Source of the DNA: an uncultured Sphingorhabdus sp. | GTDB lineage: Bacteria; Pseudomonadota; Alphaproteobacteria; Sphingomonadales; Sphingomonadaceae | Assembly (NCBI GenBank): GCA_937873665.1 | Contig: CALMYW010000228.1 | Span: 1-12,096, forward strand | Direction of reading: 5' to 3' | Length of the DNA stretch: 12,096 bases | Shown here: one piece after another, positions 1-9,070 of the stretch | Layout: every line of letters starts with the position of its first letter | Position numbering within the stretch: the first letter of the stretch is position 1 | Made by a program: the position numbers and the translations under genes | The notes under the pieces: generated by a model | Database searches by the model: none | Told to the model about the DNA's origin: nothing | The model's input: only the letters and a program-made list of their open reading frames with translations

Positions 1-665
1 TGTTCGCCTACCCCAAGCAAGCGGAGTTTGGCCGCGTACTGCCCAAGAACAAGATCTACGAGCACAGTGGTGCGAACACCCGCTTGAAAGACTTGTTCGT
101 GGAGCAGGTGGAACAGATCGTCTGGCGCTACAAGCTGGCGCCAGAGACGATCAACCTGCCCGCCAAGTCAGGCGTGCCAGAGATTCAAGTCTTCGCAATC
201 CAACTGAAGACCTCTGAGCTGCACCGAGACGTGCTCCGTTGCATCGACGGCGCAGTGCAGTTCCCGATCATCTTCGAATTGACTCAAGGCCAAGGAGCCG
301 AGGCCAGAACGCAGGTTATCGCCGCGTACAAGCGGCCCAGCGAAATCGATGCGACCAACTGGGTTTGCTCCGAGTACTTCGAGTCAGGATGGATACCCGC
401 CACCGCCGAGCGTGTGCCGCTGCCTGTCGCCCTCGACCTTGCCGGACTCTATGAGCAATTGCTGCACCGACTTGTGCCGATAGCCCCGAGAACTCAAGAG
501 CCTTTGCGCGACTTGATTGCGCGGACAGAGGCAGTGATGACAAAGGCCAAAGAGGTTGCAAAGACCGAGGCTCGTCTTGCAAAAGAGAAGCAATTCAATC
601 GCAAGGTGCAAATCAACGCGACCTTACGTCAACTCAAGACCGACATCGAACAATTAAGTCGCTGA
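1..665 (+). CDS. DUF4391 domain protein, type III R-M accessory (5' partial)
   Basis: The frame is open from the left edge. The codons before the internal TTG at 84 read FAYPKQAEFGRVLPKNKIYE and run into the rest without a break, so the real start lies at or before base 1 and the TTG is not the start. The edge bases 'tg' could belong to an ATG cut by the window. 220 residues are visible. The opening motif (YPK..EFGRVLPK.KIYEH), the QVEQIVWRYKLAPETINLP stretch and the charged, helical C-terminus (AKTEARLAKEKQFNRKVQIN) match my memory of DUF4391 proteins. These are small proteins found beside type III restriction-modification genes and have no established biochemical role. The last about 45 residues look able to form a coiled coil. 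The gene lies 37 bases before mod on the same strand, so one operon is likely. Family assignment is by eye. Confidence 0.8.
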   Translation, partial: FAYPKQAEFGRVLPKNKIYEHSGANTRLKDLFVEQVEQIVWRYKLAPETINLPAKSGVPEIQVFAIQLKTSELHRDVLRCIDGAVQFPIIFELTQGQGAEARTQVIAAYKRPSEIDATNWVCSEYFESGWIPATAERVPLPVALDLAGLYEQLLHRLVPIAPRTQEPLRDLIARTEAVMTKAKEVAKTEARLAKEKQFNRKVQINATLRQLKTDIEQLSR

Positions 666-702
666 CCGCACTATCAGAATAGTCGCGCCCACTGGAAAGA
701 TC

Positions 703-2700
703 ATGAAAAAATTAAAGATGCATTCACCCAACCTCACACAGAACAACATCGCTCGCATTCGCGAATTGTTCTCGGGCTGCATAACCGAAACGACAAGGGA
801 AGACGGCAGCGTGACGCTGGCTGTAGATTTCGACCAGTTAAGGCAGGAACTCAGCGATTCGGTTATCGAAGGGCCACAGGAACGCTATCACCTCAACTGG
901 CCAGGTAAGCGCGCCGCCTTGCTATCCGCCAATGCACCAATTGCTAAGACGTTGCGCCCACTGGAGAGCGAAAGCGTTAAATTCGACACCACCAGAAATC
1001 TCTTTATCGAAGGCGACAATCTTGATGCGCTGAAGCTCTTGCAAGAGGCGTATCTCGGCAAGATTAAGCTCATCTATATCGACCCTCCATACAACCGAAA
1101 GAAGGGTAATGATCTAGTCTATCGAGATGATTTCGTGGGCAATTCTCATGAATACCTAGTCCAGAGCAATCAACTGGATGAACAAGGCAATCAGCTAATT
1201 GCCAATACTGAAGCAAACGGACGCTTTCACTCCGACTGGCTCAGCATGATGTATCAAAGGCTACGGGTTGCTAGAAACTTGCTCTCCGATAATGGCGTGA
1301 TTGCGATTTCAATTGACGATGCAGAAACAGCCAACGTTCTCCATCTCTGTTATGAAGTTTTTGGCGAGCCCAACTTTGTTGGAACGTTGATCTGGAAGAA
1401 CGCCACGGACAACAACCCAACGAATATTGCGGTCGAACACGAAAGCATTCACGTTTTCGCAAAGAGCAAGGAGTCGCTAGAAGGTGTTTGGAAGAGCCCC
1501 GTCTCGGACATAAAGGACCTCCTGATAAAAATTGGCGGAGAGCTAATCGCCAAGCATCAAGATCAAAACGAATTGCAGGCCGCCTATTCTGAATGGTTCA
1601 AAGAAAATAAAGCCCAACTCGGTCAGCTCGATCGGTACAAGTACATCGATCACGGAGGCGTCTACACAGGTAGCCAAAGTGTTCACAACCCAGGAAAGGA
1701 GGGCTACCGCTACGACGTACTGCACCCGGTAACAGGCCGACCCTGCAAAGAGCCCTTAATGGGCTACAGGTTCCCGAAATCGACGATGGACAAGTTGCTG
1801 GCCGACAAGCGGATTCTCTTCGGCGAAAACGAAAACAAGATCGTTGAACTCAAGGTGTACGCGTCCGAGTTCGAAGACAAGCTTTCGAGTGTGTTCGATC
1901 TCGATGGGCGGACCGGTCCATATGACTTGAGAGGTCTATTCCCAGAAGGGAAGAAGGCATTTTCCAATCCCAAGCCGGTTCTCTTGATGGAGCGCCTCAT
2001 TTCCTTCATGACTGGTCCTCAAGATATTTGTATGGATCTGTTTGCCGGATCATCAACTCTTGCTCACGCGGTGTTGGAAATAAATCGGCGAGAAGGCACC
2101 ACTCGAAAATTCATCAGCATCCAGTATCCCGAACTCATTGGGCAAGACAGCAAGGACGCAAAGGAAGCCTTCCAACTGTGCTCTTCGCTTGGACTGAAGC
2201 CGCTCATCTCCGAAGTCTCGAAGGAACGTATTCGCCGTGCCGGCAAGATGTTGTTGACGCAGTCGCATCATGCGAACTGGAATAAGGATGTAGGGTTTCG
2301 CAACTTAAGAGTTGACACATCGAACATGGCGGAGGTGCACTATTCGCCCGATGGACTAGAAAAGTCCAATCTTGATATGTTCATTGACAACATCAAGCCC
2401 GATCGGACTCCGGAAGACCTGCTGTTCCAAGTGATGCTCGATTGGGGTGTCGACCTTGCGCTGCCCATCGCCAAGCAAGCCATCCAAGGCAAGGACGTGT
2501 TCTTGGTCGACGGCAATGCGCTGGCTGCCTGCTTTGATGGTCACGGCGGTGTCGATGAGGCATTCGTGAAAGAACTGGCCAAGGTGCAGCCGCTGCGTGC
2601 GGTGTTCCGCGACGCGGGCTTCAAAGACAGCTCGGTCAAGATCAACGTGGAGCAAATCTTCAAGCTGCTGTCTCCTGCCACCGAAGTGAAGTGCATCTGA
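703..2700 (+). CDS. mod: Type III restriction-modification methyltransferase subunit Mod
   Basis: This 665-residue protein is an N6-adenine DNA methyltransferase of the beta group. The catalytic DPPYN motif (residues 127-131) comes before the S-adenosylmethionine-binding motif DLFAGSST (about 445-452). The N-terminus (IARIRELF, then [11 protein letters not shown] and [15 protein letters not shown]) and the C-terminus ([17 protein letters not shown], then [15 protein letters not shown]) are typical of type III Mod. In this family Mod recognises a short asymmetric site, methylates one strand and guides Res. Target recognition should lie between the two motifs, about residues 220-410. Two variants stand out: the SAM loop reads GSST where GSGT is usual, and RKK follows DPPYN where TG is common. 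The ATG at 703 has GGAA five bases upstream; an in-frame ATG at 718 is a possible alternative. Bases up to about 2380 are AT-richer than the 3' end. The res ribosome-binding site overlaps the mod stop codon. Confidence 0.95.
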   Translation: MKKLKMHSPNLTQNNIARIRELFSGCITETTREDGSVTLAVDFDQLRQELSDSVIEGPQERYHLNWPGKRAALLSANAPIAKTLRPLESESVKFDTTRNLFIEGDNLDALKLLQEAYLGKIKLIYIDPPYNRKKGNDLVYRDDFVGNSHEYLVQSNQLDEQGNQLIANTEANGRFHSDWLSMMYQRLRVARNLLSDNGVIAISIDDAETANVLHLCYEVFGEPNFVGTLIWKNATDNNPTNIAVEHESIHVFAKSKESLEGVWKSPVSDIKDLLIKIGGELIAKHQDQNELQAAYSEWFKENKAQLGQLDRYKYIDHGGVYTGSQSVHNPGKEGYRYDVLHPVTGRPCKEPLMGYRFPKSTMDKLLADKRILFGENENKIVELKVYASEFEDKLSSVFDLDGRTGPYDLRGLFPEGKKAFSNPKPVLLMERLISFMTGPQDICMDLFAGSSTLAHAVLEINRREGTTRKFISIQYPELIGQDSKDAKEAFQLCSSLGLKPLISEVSKERIRRAGKMLLTQSHHANWNKDVGFRNLRVDTSNMAEVHYSPDGLEKSNLDMFIDNIKPDRTPEDLLFQVMLDWGVDLALPIAKQAIQGKDVFLVDGNALAACFDGHGGVDEAFVKELAKVQPLRAVFRDAGFKDSSVKINVEQIFKLLSPATEVKCI

Positions 2701-2710
2701 AGGGCTGGCG

Positions 2711-5700
2711 ATGAAACTCAAGTTCAAGACCCAGGCCTACCAGTCTGCGGCGGTGCAAGCCGTGGTGGACTGCTTCAAGGGCCAGCCGCCTGCATCTGCG
2801 GAGGCCATCAGCTATCGCATCGACCCCGGCCAAGCCAAGAAGGGCACAGAGGACCTGTTTTCCGACTCCGGCTTCAAGAACGCAGACCTTGCGCTGACCG
2901 ACCTTGCTTTGCTGGACAACATCCAGCAGGTGCAACGGGGCCAGAATCTGCCCGTGTCCGAGACGCTGGTGAAGACCAAGGTTGCCCGCGTCAACCTCGA
3001 CGTGGAGATGGAAACGGGCACGGGCAAAACCTATTGCTACATCAAGACCATCTTCGAGCTGAACCGCCGCTATGGCTGGAGCAAGTTCATCATCGTGGTG
3101 CCCAGCATCGCCATCCGTGAGGGCGTGGCCAAGTCGCTGGAGATCACCGCCGAGCACTTCCTGGAGACCTACCAGAAGAAGGCGCGCTTCTTCATCTACA
3201 ACTCCAAGCAGCTGCACCACCTGGAGAGCTTTTCGTCGGATGCGGGCATCAACGTCATGGTCATCAACGTGCAGGCCTTTGCCGCCCGTGGGGCAGACAA
3301 CCGCCGTATTTACGAGGTGCTGGACGACTTCCAGTCGCGCCGCCCGATTGATGTCATCAGTGCGAACCGGCCCATCCTGATCCTGGACGAGCCGCAAAAG
3401 ATGGAAGGCGCGCAGACCTTGAAGTCCTTGGAGGAGTTCAAGGCCTTGATGGTGCTGCGCTACTCGGCCACGCACAAGACCACGCACAACAAGATTCACC
3501 GCCTGGACGCGCTGGACGCCTACAACCAGAAGCTGGTGAAGAAGATCGCCGTGCGCGGCATCGCGGTGAAGGGCCTGGCGGGCACTGCGGGCTACCTGTA
3601 CCTGCAATCCATCGAAATTTCGAGCAAGAAGCCGCCCGAGGCACGCGTTGAGTTCGAGCAAAAGCTGGCAGGCGGCAACATCAAGCGCGTGGTCAAGAAG
3701 CTGTCCAAGGGCGACAATCTCTTCTCAGACGGCTTTTCTAACGGGCTGGACCAGTACCGCGACGGCTTCGTGGTGTCGGACATCAATGCCAACACTGACA
3801 CCCTGAGCTTCACCAACGGGCTGCAGTTGACGGTGGGTGATGCCACCGGCGACGTGACCGAGGCCGCACTGCGCCGTATCCAGCTTCGTGAGGCGATCAA
3901 GGCCCACTTCGACAAGGAGCAGGCCCTGTTCCAGCAAGGCGTGAAGGTCCTGACGCTGTACTTCATCGACGAGGTGGCCAAGTACCGTGACTACTCGCAA
4001 CCCGACGAGAAGGGCGAGTACGCCCGCATCTTCGAAGAGGAATACAACCTCTACCTCAACGAAATGCTGGACCTGGACGAGACGCCCTACGTCAAGTACC
4101 TCAAGGGCATCACCGCCGATCAGACCCACAGCGGCTACTTCTCCATCGACAAGAAGACCAAGCGCGACGTTGACCCAGACATCGAGAAGCGAGGCGAAAA
4201 CGCGGGCCTGTCCAACGACGTGGAGGCCTACGACCTCATCCTGAAGAACAAGGAGCGCCTGCTATCGCTGGACGAGCCGGTGCGCTTCATCTTCTCGCAC
4301 TCGGCGCTGCGCGAAGGCTGGGACAACCCGAACGTGTTCGTCATCTGCGCGCTCAAGCACAGCGACAACACCATCTCGCGCCGCCAGGAAGTCGGCCGGG
4401 GCCTGCGCCTGTCCGTCAACCAGAACGGCGACCGCATGGACCATCCAGCCATCGTCCATGACGTGAATGTGCTCACCGTGGTGGCCAGCGAGAGCTACAA
4501 GGACTTCGTTGTGGCGCTGCAGAAGGACATCAGCGACTCGCTGTCTGCCCGTCCGAAGGTGGCCGATGAAGCCTTCTTCACTGGCAAGGTGTTGAAGACG
4601 GCCACCGGCGACGTGGAAGTCACCCCGCAGCTGGCCAAGCAGATCTACAAGTACTTGCTCAAGAACGACTACACCGACGATGCCGACCGTATCACCGGCA
4701 CCTATCACGACGCGAAGAAGGCTGAAGCATTGGCCGAGCTGCCGCCTGAACTGAAGCCCTATGCGGCCCAGGTCTACCAGCTGATCGACAGCGTGTTCAG
4801 CGCCAGCCAGTTGCCAGAGATCGGCGACGACCGCCGCCCCAAGAAGAACCCGCTCAACGCCAACTTCGATAAGCAGGAGTTCAAAGCCCTGTGGAACCGC
4901 ATCAACCGCAAGGCGGCCTACAGCGTCAGCTTCGAAGAGGCCGAGCTGGTCCAGAAGGCCGTGGCCGTGCTGAACGACAAAGACGCAGGCCTTCGCGTCA
5001 CCCCGTTGCAGTACACGATCCAGCGCGGCGAACAGGCCGAGGCCGTCACCTATGACGGCATCAAGTCGGGCGAAGCGTTCAAGCTCAAGGCCACGGAAAC
5101 CGAGGTCAACCGCCTGTCGGTGCACTCGGCCGTCAAGTACGACCTGATCGGCAAGCTGGCCGAAGGCACGCAGCTCACGCGCCGCACGATTGCAGAAATC
5201 CTGAAGGGCATGAACGTCGCGGTCTTCGCACAGTTCAAGACCAACCCCGAGAGCTTCATCGCCGAAGCCATCCGCTTGATTAACGAGCAGAAGGCCACGG
5301 TCATCATCGAGCACTTGGCCTATGACCCGGTGGAAGACAAGTTCGACCTCGACATCTTCACAGCGGGTCTGACCAAGCAAGACTTCAGCAAAGCCGGCGA
5401 CAAGCTGCAACGCCACATCTACGACTACGTGCTGACCGACTCCAACATCGAACGCCAGTTCGTGAAGGAGCTGGACACCAGCAACGAAGTGGTGGTCTAC
5501 GCCAAGCTGCCACGCGGGTTCCTGATCCCCACGCCAGTAGGTGACTACAACCCCGACTGGGCCATCTCATTCAAGGAAGGCGCCGTCAAGCACGTCTACT
5601 TCGTAGCCGAGACCAAGGGGACTATGTCCTCCATGGAGCTGCGCGAAATCGAGAAAACCAAGATCAAGTGCGCCCGAAAGTTCTTCGACGACATCAACCA

Positions 5701-5773
5701 GAAGTTCGCCCCGGAGCAGGTCAAGTACGACGTGGTGGACAGCTTCGGCAAGTTGATGGAGTTGGTGAAGTAA
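2711..5773 (+). CDS. res: Type III restriction endonuclease subunit Res
   Basis: This 1020-residue protein is the ATP-dependent helicase and nuclease subunit that works with Mod to cleave unmethylated DNA. Superfamily 2 motifs are in order: the Walker A METGTGKT (residues 100-107), the Walker B variant DEPQ (226-229), SATH (252-255) and motif [12 protein letters not shown] (557-566). A C-terminal PD-(D/E)xK nuclease follows, with candidate catalytic residues D949 (in NPDW), E967 and K969 (in AETKG). All key residues are present and the length fits the family, so the subunit looks intact. The ATG at 2711 lies 10 bases after the mod stop, with AAGGG at 2700-2704 as ribosome-binding site, so translation of the two is probably linked. 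GC is higher than in the first two thirds of mod. The stop codon shares one base with the next gene (TAATG). Confidence 0.96.
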   Translation: MKLKFKTQAYQSAAVQAVVDCFKGQPPASAEAISYRIDPGQAKKGTEDLFSDSGFKNADLALTDLALLDNIQQVQRGQNLPVSETLVKTKVARVNLDVEMETGTGKTYCYIKTIFELNRRYGWSKFIIVVPSIAIREGVAKSLEITAEHFLETYQKKARFFIYNSKQLHHLESFSSDAGINVMVINVQAFAARGADNRRIYEVLDDFQSRRPIDVISANRPILILDEPQKMEGAQTLKSLEEFKALMVLRYSATHKTTHNKIHRLDALDAYNQKLVKKIAVRGIAVKGLAGTAGYLYLQSIEISSKKPPEARVEFEQKLAGGNIKRVVKKLSKGDNLFSDGFSNGLDQYRDGFVVSDINANTDTLSFTNGLQLTVGDATGDVTEAALRRIQLREAIKAHFDKEQALFQQGVKVLTLYFIDEVAKYRDYSQPDEKGEYARIFEEEYNLYLNEMLDLDETPYVKYLKGITADQTHSGYFSIDKKTKRDVDPDIEKRGENAGLSNDVEAYDLILKNKERLLSLDEPVRFIFSHSALREGWDNPNVFVICALKHSDNTISRRQEVGRGLRLSVNQNGDRMDHPAIVHDVNVLTVVASESYKDFVVALQKDISDSLSARPKVADEAFFTGKVLKTATGDVEVTPQLAKQIYKYLLKNDYTDDADRITGTYHDAKKAEALAELPPELKPYAAQVYQLIDSVFSASQLPEIGDDRRPKKNPLNANFDKQEFKALWNRINRKAAYSVSFEEAELVQKAVAVLNDKDAGLRVTPLQYTIQRGEQAEAVTYDGIKSGEAFKLKATETEVNRLSVHSAVKYDLIGKLAEGTQLTRRTIAEILKGMNVAVFAQFKTNPESFIAEAIRLINEQKATVIIEHLAYDPVEDKFDLDIFTAGLTKQDFSKAGDKLQRHIYDYVLTDSNIERQFVKELDTSNEVVVYAKLPRGFLIPTPVGDYNPDWAISFKEGAVKHVYFVAETKGTMSSMELREIEKTKIKCARKFFDDINQKFAPEQVKYDVVDSFGKLMELVK

Positions 5774-6879
5774 TGGTTGACGCAGTTGATTCCGGGGGCG
5801 CCGAAGCTGAGCCGCCCAAGAAGAAGGGGCTCGACCTCAGCATCTTCATGAAGCATGTTGCCGAGGTCGATTCACCCATCGGGAAGCTGTACTTGTTCCC
5901 TTTGCGTGTGTCCGACATTCAGGCTTTCAATGGGCTATCCGCCACTGATGCAGTCGAACGCGTCAGGGCATTTCTACCGTGCATTGCAAGCCTTTCCCCC
6001 GATTACGCGTTGAAGCAAGAACGGGTCGGCCTGACTGCCGAGCAGGCCGCCAACCTGTCGGCGCAGACGGTCGAAAGCATCGCAGAGGCCTACGCTTTGT
6101 CGGACGGGCTTCGATCTGCCCGCGAAGGTGAAAAGGACCGAGAACCAATCATCCGAGCGACCAATGAGCCAGCGACGGCGTTCCTGGACCGCCTCCTGCG
6201 CAATGAGGTGGAGGAACAAGCAAATCAATTCAAAAAGCTTAGGGAACAGGTTCTCGGTTCGACGCATGGCATCTTCGATCAAGTGCGGAAGGCCAGCCAA
6301 GCACTGGGCGATACCCGGCTGCAGTTTGAACGACTGACAAAGGCAAGCGCGTTCCCCGCCAGCCTCTCTCCGTCGATCGAAACCAAGTCACTGGAATTCA
6401 ATAGCCACATGGCCGAATACAACGCGAGATTGGCGCGTGAACGGTCTGAAGATCGCGAGATGGTGAGATTGACTGGGCAGATGACAGCCCAATCCGCCGA
6501 GACACTTCAAGAGCTTGCGGCAGCGGCCAGCACCATGCTCGAAAAGCTCGACCGGCGCGACGAGGAAGCGAAACACACAACCAAGGTTCAACTTTGGATT
6601 GCAGTCGGCTCGGTCATTGTTTCCGCAGTGCTCGCCCTGGTAGCTCTTGTAGTTTCCATTGCGGCCTACAACCAAGACAAAGAGAACATTTCGTCTGGCG
6701 ACAAGTGGCAGGCCAGTGTCTTGGAGGAACTGAAGGCAGCAAACCAGAAGTCGTCCTCGGTAGAAGCCGTCAACCGTGAGCTACTTCAGACGGTCGAGCA
6801 ACTCCGCACCAGGGTTTCGGAATTGGAATCTCCTCCGGTGTCGCGGCCAGCGACGACCGGCGCTAAGGTTCACAAGTAG
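5773..6879 (+). CDS. Unknown coiled-coil protein with one membrane segment, coupled to res
   Basis: The ATG at 5773 overlaps the res stop codon as TAATG, which argues for this start and for translational coupling. The frame stays open upstream inside res, but that extension would read through the res nuclease domain. The product is 368 residues. No signal peptide is visible. Residues 1-20 are low complexity with KKK at 16-18. Residues 30-260 are mostly predicted helix and rich in Glu, Gln and Ala. One strongly hydrophobic segment (about 274-298, IAVGSVIVSAVLALVALVVS) is a membrane helix. A polar linker and a heptad-like helix follow (about 311-352, LEELKAANQ to LRTRVSELE). I do not recognise a family. 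The operon position suggests an accessory or membrane-tethering role for the restriction system, or an independent abortive-infection gene; both are inference. The 3' end overlaps the convergent gene by 10 bases. Confidence 0.85.
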   Translation: MVDAVDSGGAEAEPPKKKGLDLSIFMKHVAEVDSPIGKLYLFPLRVSDIQAFNGLSATDAVERVRAFLPCIASLSPDYALKQERVGLTAEQAANLSAQTVESIAEAYALSDGLRSAREGEKDREPIIRATNEPATAFLDRLLRNEVEEQANQFKKLREQVLGSTHGIFDQVRKASQALGDTRLQFERLTKASAFPASLSPSIETKSLEFNSHMAEYNARLARERSEDREMVRLTGQMTAQSAETLQELAAAASTMLEKLDRRDEEAKHTTKVQLWIAVGSVIVSAVLALVALVVSIAAYNQDKENISSGDKWQASVLEELKAANQKSSSVEAVNRELLQTVEQLRTRVSELESPPVSRPATTGAKVHK

Positions 6880-7697
6880 CCTCTCCCAAGGTTAGCGAGG
6901 CTACGGCGAACGCCATCGAACAGCTCCCACGGCAAGCCATTTACCTCCACCGTAGTCATCGTGTTGAGCAGCCTGCGCCGCAGAGACTCATGCTGTACGA
7001 ATCTCGCATGCAGAGCCCTCGTCATTACCTCCTTGAAAAAGGCACCGGACGGTTGACTTTGCAACCCCTTCGCCAAAGGCCACGGCCAATCTCGCGGATG
7101 AGCCGTCCGCCAGTACCGCCCGTCCAGAACAAACGGGTACGCGCTGGCGGGATGCAGCCAGCCGAATTCGTCGGCCGGAGAGTTCACGACAACGCGAGGA
7201 ACCTCCACTCGCGCGTTCTCTGGTGTCAACTCAATGGCACCGTCAAGGTCTGGCCGGTATCTGATGCTGCACCACCCCCGGTCCAGCAACCGAAGGCGCA
7301 GGACGTAGTCTTTGCCGAGGCAGCTCAGGTCGGCCAGCAAGAACACGGACTCCGCTTTTCCGAAGCGGCTGAGGCCTGACCACTGGTCGGGAGTCAGTGA
7401 AAGCCGGGGCTCGCATGCGGCGAAGAGCCCATCGACATCCTCGGACGGCACCACGTCGAAACGATAGCCCAGCGTCAATGGCGCACCGCTGGACCGAACC
7501 CCAATGACCGTGCCAGTTTGGCAGCAGGCAAACCGCAAGGGTGACCTGAACACCAGTGCGGAGTCCGCGAAGTGGATCGCCATGGCACCAGCCAGCAAGC
7601 TGTCGGCCACCATGCCAACGTTCCTGCCAGCTGCACGCCATGGCTGGATCAGGTCGATTCGCCTGATGGGCTGAATCAGCAACTGTTCCAGCAGCAT
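6870..7697 (-). CDS. Hypothetical protein, second gene of the peptidase operon
   Basis: This gene encodes 275 residues and I recognise no family. The ATG at 7697 follows the stop of the peptidase gene by four bases. A GGAG at 7705-7708, inside the end of that gene, sits seven bases before the start, so the two are probably co-translated. The sequence looks like a soluble alpha/beta protein: beta-like stretches (VLRLRLLDRGWCSIRYRPDLDGAIEL, about 132-157), a Trp- and Pro-rich patch (WLHPASAYPF, then YWRTAHPRDWPWPLAKG, about 180-211), and a helical, Arg-rich C-terminus (about 221-272). A weakly hydrophobic stretch at 28-50 is too polar for a confident membrane helix. There is a Cys pair (C58, C59) and no obvious catalytic motif. 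Its partner gene suggests that it could be a substrate, inhibitor or scaffold of the C39-like peptidase. That is inference from gene order only. Confidence 0.75.
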   Translation of the reverse strand: MLLEQLLIQPIRRIDLIQPWRAAGRNVGMVADSLLAGAMAIHFADSALVFRSPLRFACCQTGTVIGVRSSGAPLTLGYRFDVVPSEDVDGLFAACEPRLSLTPDQWSGLSRFGKAESVFLLADLSCLGKDYVLRLRLLDRGWCSIRYRPDLDGAIELTPENARVEVPRVVVNSPADEFGWLHPASAYPFVLDGRYWRTAHPRDWPWPLAKGLQSQPSGAFFKEVMTRALHARFVQHESLRRRLLNTMTTVEVNGLPWELFDGVRRSLANLGRGYL

Positions 7698-7701
7698 GGG
7701 G

Positions 7702-8418
7702 TCACTCCGACGTGTCGTTGCCTTCGCCGCTGTCGGTGGCAGGCACTTCGGAGGTGCCGCCGCCCAAAGTGTCGGGGGACATTAGCTCCGAAGCTGGCGA
7801 CACGTCTCCGCCGTCAGCCGACCCAATCGGCGTTATCGACGCCTTCTTCTTTGCAACCGGTTTGAGCTTTCCCGCCGCCAACTTGACCACTGCCGTTTTT
7901 GGAGTCTTGGCCGTTGCCACGCCAACCGTCTTCGCGTCAGGGCCCGCCGACTCGACCACTTCAGCCGTAGTCTTCTTGGTGCCCTTCTTGGGCGAGCCTG
8001 TTTGCTCAGCGAGAAGCACCGGCACGAAAGTGTCCAGCTTGATGCGATTCCAGTCCCGCCGCTCCTGCTGCTTGAGCCAGAAGCCGGGGTCGAGCACGCG
8101 CTCGTCGCCGTCCGGCAACCGCTCGAAAACGACCAAGTGCGAATTGCCCGTGCTGGGCATCTTGCGCGTCTCCATGATCGCCAGCGAGGGCATGGCAGCC
8201 AAGCTCTTGAACGGTGCCTTCTTGCCATGGCCGATGCCGAAATGGGCCAGCAGCTTGAACAGGTTCTCGTGGGTGGTCGTGTACGGGCCATCTTTCGGAT
8301 AGCCCAGCTCCTTGATGGCGACCTTGCGCACCGTTGCCAGGGACTGACCACTGACCATGGCGACGCAGGCCAAGCCGCAGTCCGTCAGCGTCTCTTGGGT
8401 AACCAGCTTCACAGCCAT
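7702..8418 (-). CDS. Stand-alone C39-like cysteine peptidase domain with Lys-rich tail
   Basis: The product is 238 residues from the ATG at 8418, chosen because AGGAGA lies six bases upstream and the C39 motif starts directly after it; an upstream in-frame ATG at 8478 has no such support. Residues 1-115 fit the papain-like C39 fold: Q8 (oxyanion hole) and C14 in TQETLTDCGLACVAM, H94 in NSHLVVFE, and D110 in VLDPG. C39 peptidases usually cut double-glycine leaders and sit at the N-terminus of ABC exporters. Here there is no membrane segment, no ATPase and no exporter gene next door. Residues 140-195 are rich in Lys, Ala and Thr, somewhat like histone H1 tails, and residues 200-238 are Gly/Ser-rich and acidic. 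The substrate is unknown. It is the first gene of a two-gene operon with the 275-residue protein. Confidence 0.8.
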   Translation of the reverse strand: MAVKLVTQETLTDCGLACVAMVSGQSLATVRKVAIKELGYPKDGPYTTTHENLFKLLAHFGIGHGKKAPFKSLAAMPSLAIMETRKMPSTGNSHLVVFERLPDGDERVLDPGFWLKQQERRDWNRIKLDTFVPVLLAEQTGSPKKGTKKTTAEVVESAGPDAKTVGVATAKTPKTAVVKLAAGKLKPVAKKKASITPIGSADGGDVSPASELMSPDTLGGGTSEVPATDSGEGNDTSE

Positions 8419-8424
8419 TTCGTC

Positions 8425-8430
8425 TCTCCT
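8425..8430 (-). promoter_or_regulatory. Ribosome-binding site of the C39-like peptidase gene
   Basis: AGGAGA on the minus strand, six bases before the ATG at 8418. It decides the start in favour of 8418 over the ATG at 8478. Confidence 0.75.
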
Positions 8431-8535
8431 TCGCCGATTCGGTTCATCTCTCGTTCCTTTCGAGGTTGAGCACGGCATGCAGCGGCGCGCCAGTGCTGAC
8501 TAGGGCACGGGCTGTCATGTGTGCGGTGGGGGATT

Positions 8536-8601
8536 TGCGGCGCAGCCGCAGTGAGTCGCGAGCGCAGCGGCCAGTCTGGTCGGTGGCCGTTTCGGCTCGC
8601 G
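8536..8601. repeat. Nested GC-rich inverted repeats in the divergent intergenic region
   Basis: This lies in the 379-base noncoding gap (8419-8797) between the peptidase and helix-turn-helix genes. TGCGGC (8536-8541) and GCCGCA (8545-8550) form a tight hairpin with a GCA loop. A second, nested structure follows: CGCGAGC (8557-8563) pairs with GCTCGCG (8595-8601) and encloses CGGCCA (8568-8573) pairing with TGGCCG (8584-8589). No T-run follows on either strand, so an ordinary intrinsic terminator is unlikely. It could be a structured RNA, a protein-binding site or part of a replication or transfer origin. The rest of the gap holds no open frame with a ribosome-binding site and no promoter I can defend. 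Confidence 0.6.
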
Positions 8602-8797
8602 CTTTACCGTTTTAGCCGCCTGCGATCAGGTGTGGCAAGCGCCGTGTGACTTCGCCAGACGCGAGTTCTGGATGCCGGTCATCGTGGTCCTTCGCAAGGT
8701 CTTCCGGCCATGAAACGTGCGATTTGCAGATCAACAAACTGCGCGCTCCGCGTTAACCGAAACCTACATTGGACCCATCGAAACGACGGAGCGATGA

Positions 8798-9019
8798 ATG
8801 AAGCAGATTGAGATCAACAACGAGTTGCTGACCGAGGCCCAGGCCGCAACCTACTTGGGGCTGAAGAACCCCAAAACGCTGGCGGTCTGGCGATGCACCA
8901 AACGGTACCCGCTGACCTACGTGAAGTACGGGCGCACGGTGCGATACCGCCGCAAGGACTTGGATGCCTTCATCGAGTCAGGCGTGACCCGCATTCAAGC
9001 ACCGGAGGTCAGCAAATGA
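8798..9019 (+). CDS. Small helix-turn-helix protein, AlpA/excisionase-like
   Basis: This 73-residue protein has the short winged-helix arrangement of MerR-like excisionases. LLTEAQAATYLGLKNPKTLAVW (residues 10-31) gives the helix-turn-helix. VKYGRTVRYRRKDLDAFIES (42-61) gives the wing and the C-terminal helix; the R-YRR-DLDAFI signature is typical of the HTH_17 group. Such proteins bind DNA as excisionases or as regulators of mobile-element genes. The ATG at 8798 has GGAG at 8788-8791, six bases upstream. It lies upstream of the replication initiator on the same strand, with about 175 bases between them, and its likely target is that palindrome-rich gap or its own promoter. No integrase is visible in the window, so a regulatory role in replication is at least as likely as excision. 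Confidence 0.85.
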   Translation: MKQIEINNELLTEAQAATYLGLKNPKTLAVWRCTKRYPLTYVKYGRTVRYRRKDLDAFIESGVTRIQAPEVSK

Positions 9020-9070
9020 CGCCGTAGACCTTGACCATTTTGCGCCGGGTCTCGGCGCGACCACACCGTG

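Noticed and set aside
2660..3661. Long minus-strand open frame (333 codons) antisense to res
   Set aside because: It overlies the helicase motifs of res and has a low-complexity Leu/Val/His-rich composition typical of antisense frames in GC-rich DNA.
4262..5416. Minus-strand open frame of 384 codons antisense to res
   Set aside because: Same reason: a shadow of res codon bias, with no recognisable motif and no ribosome-binding site.
5668..5772. Upstream extension of the membrane protein inside res
   Set aside because: The extension is out of frame with the end of the res nuclease domain and is Arg/Pro/Gly-rich; the ATG at 5773 overlapping the res stop is the better start.
7712..8302. Plus-strand open frame of 196 codons over the peptidase gene
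   Set aside because: The minus strand carries the C39 catalytic residues and a good ribosome-binding site; the plus-strand frame has neither.
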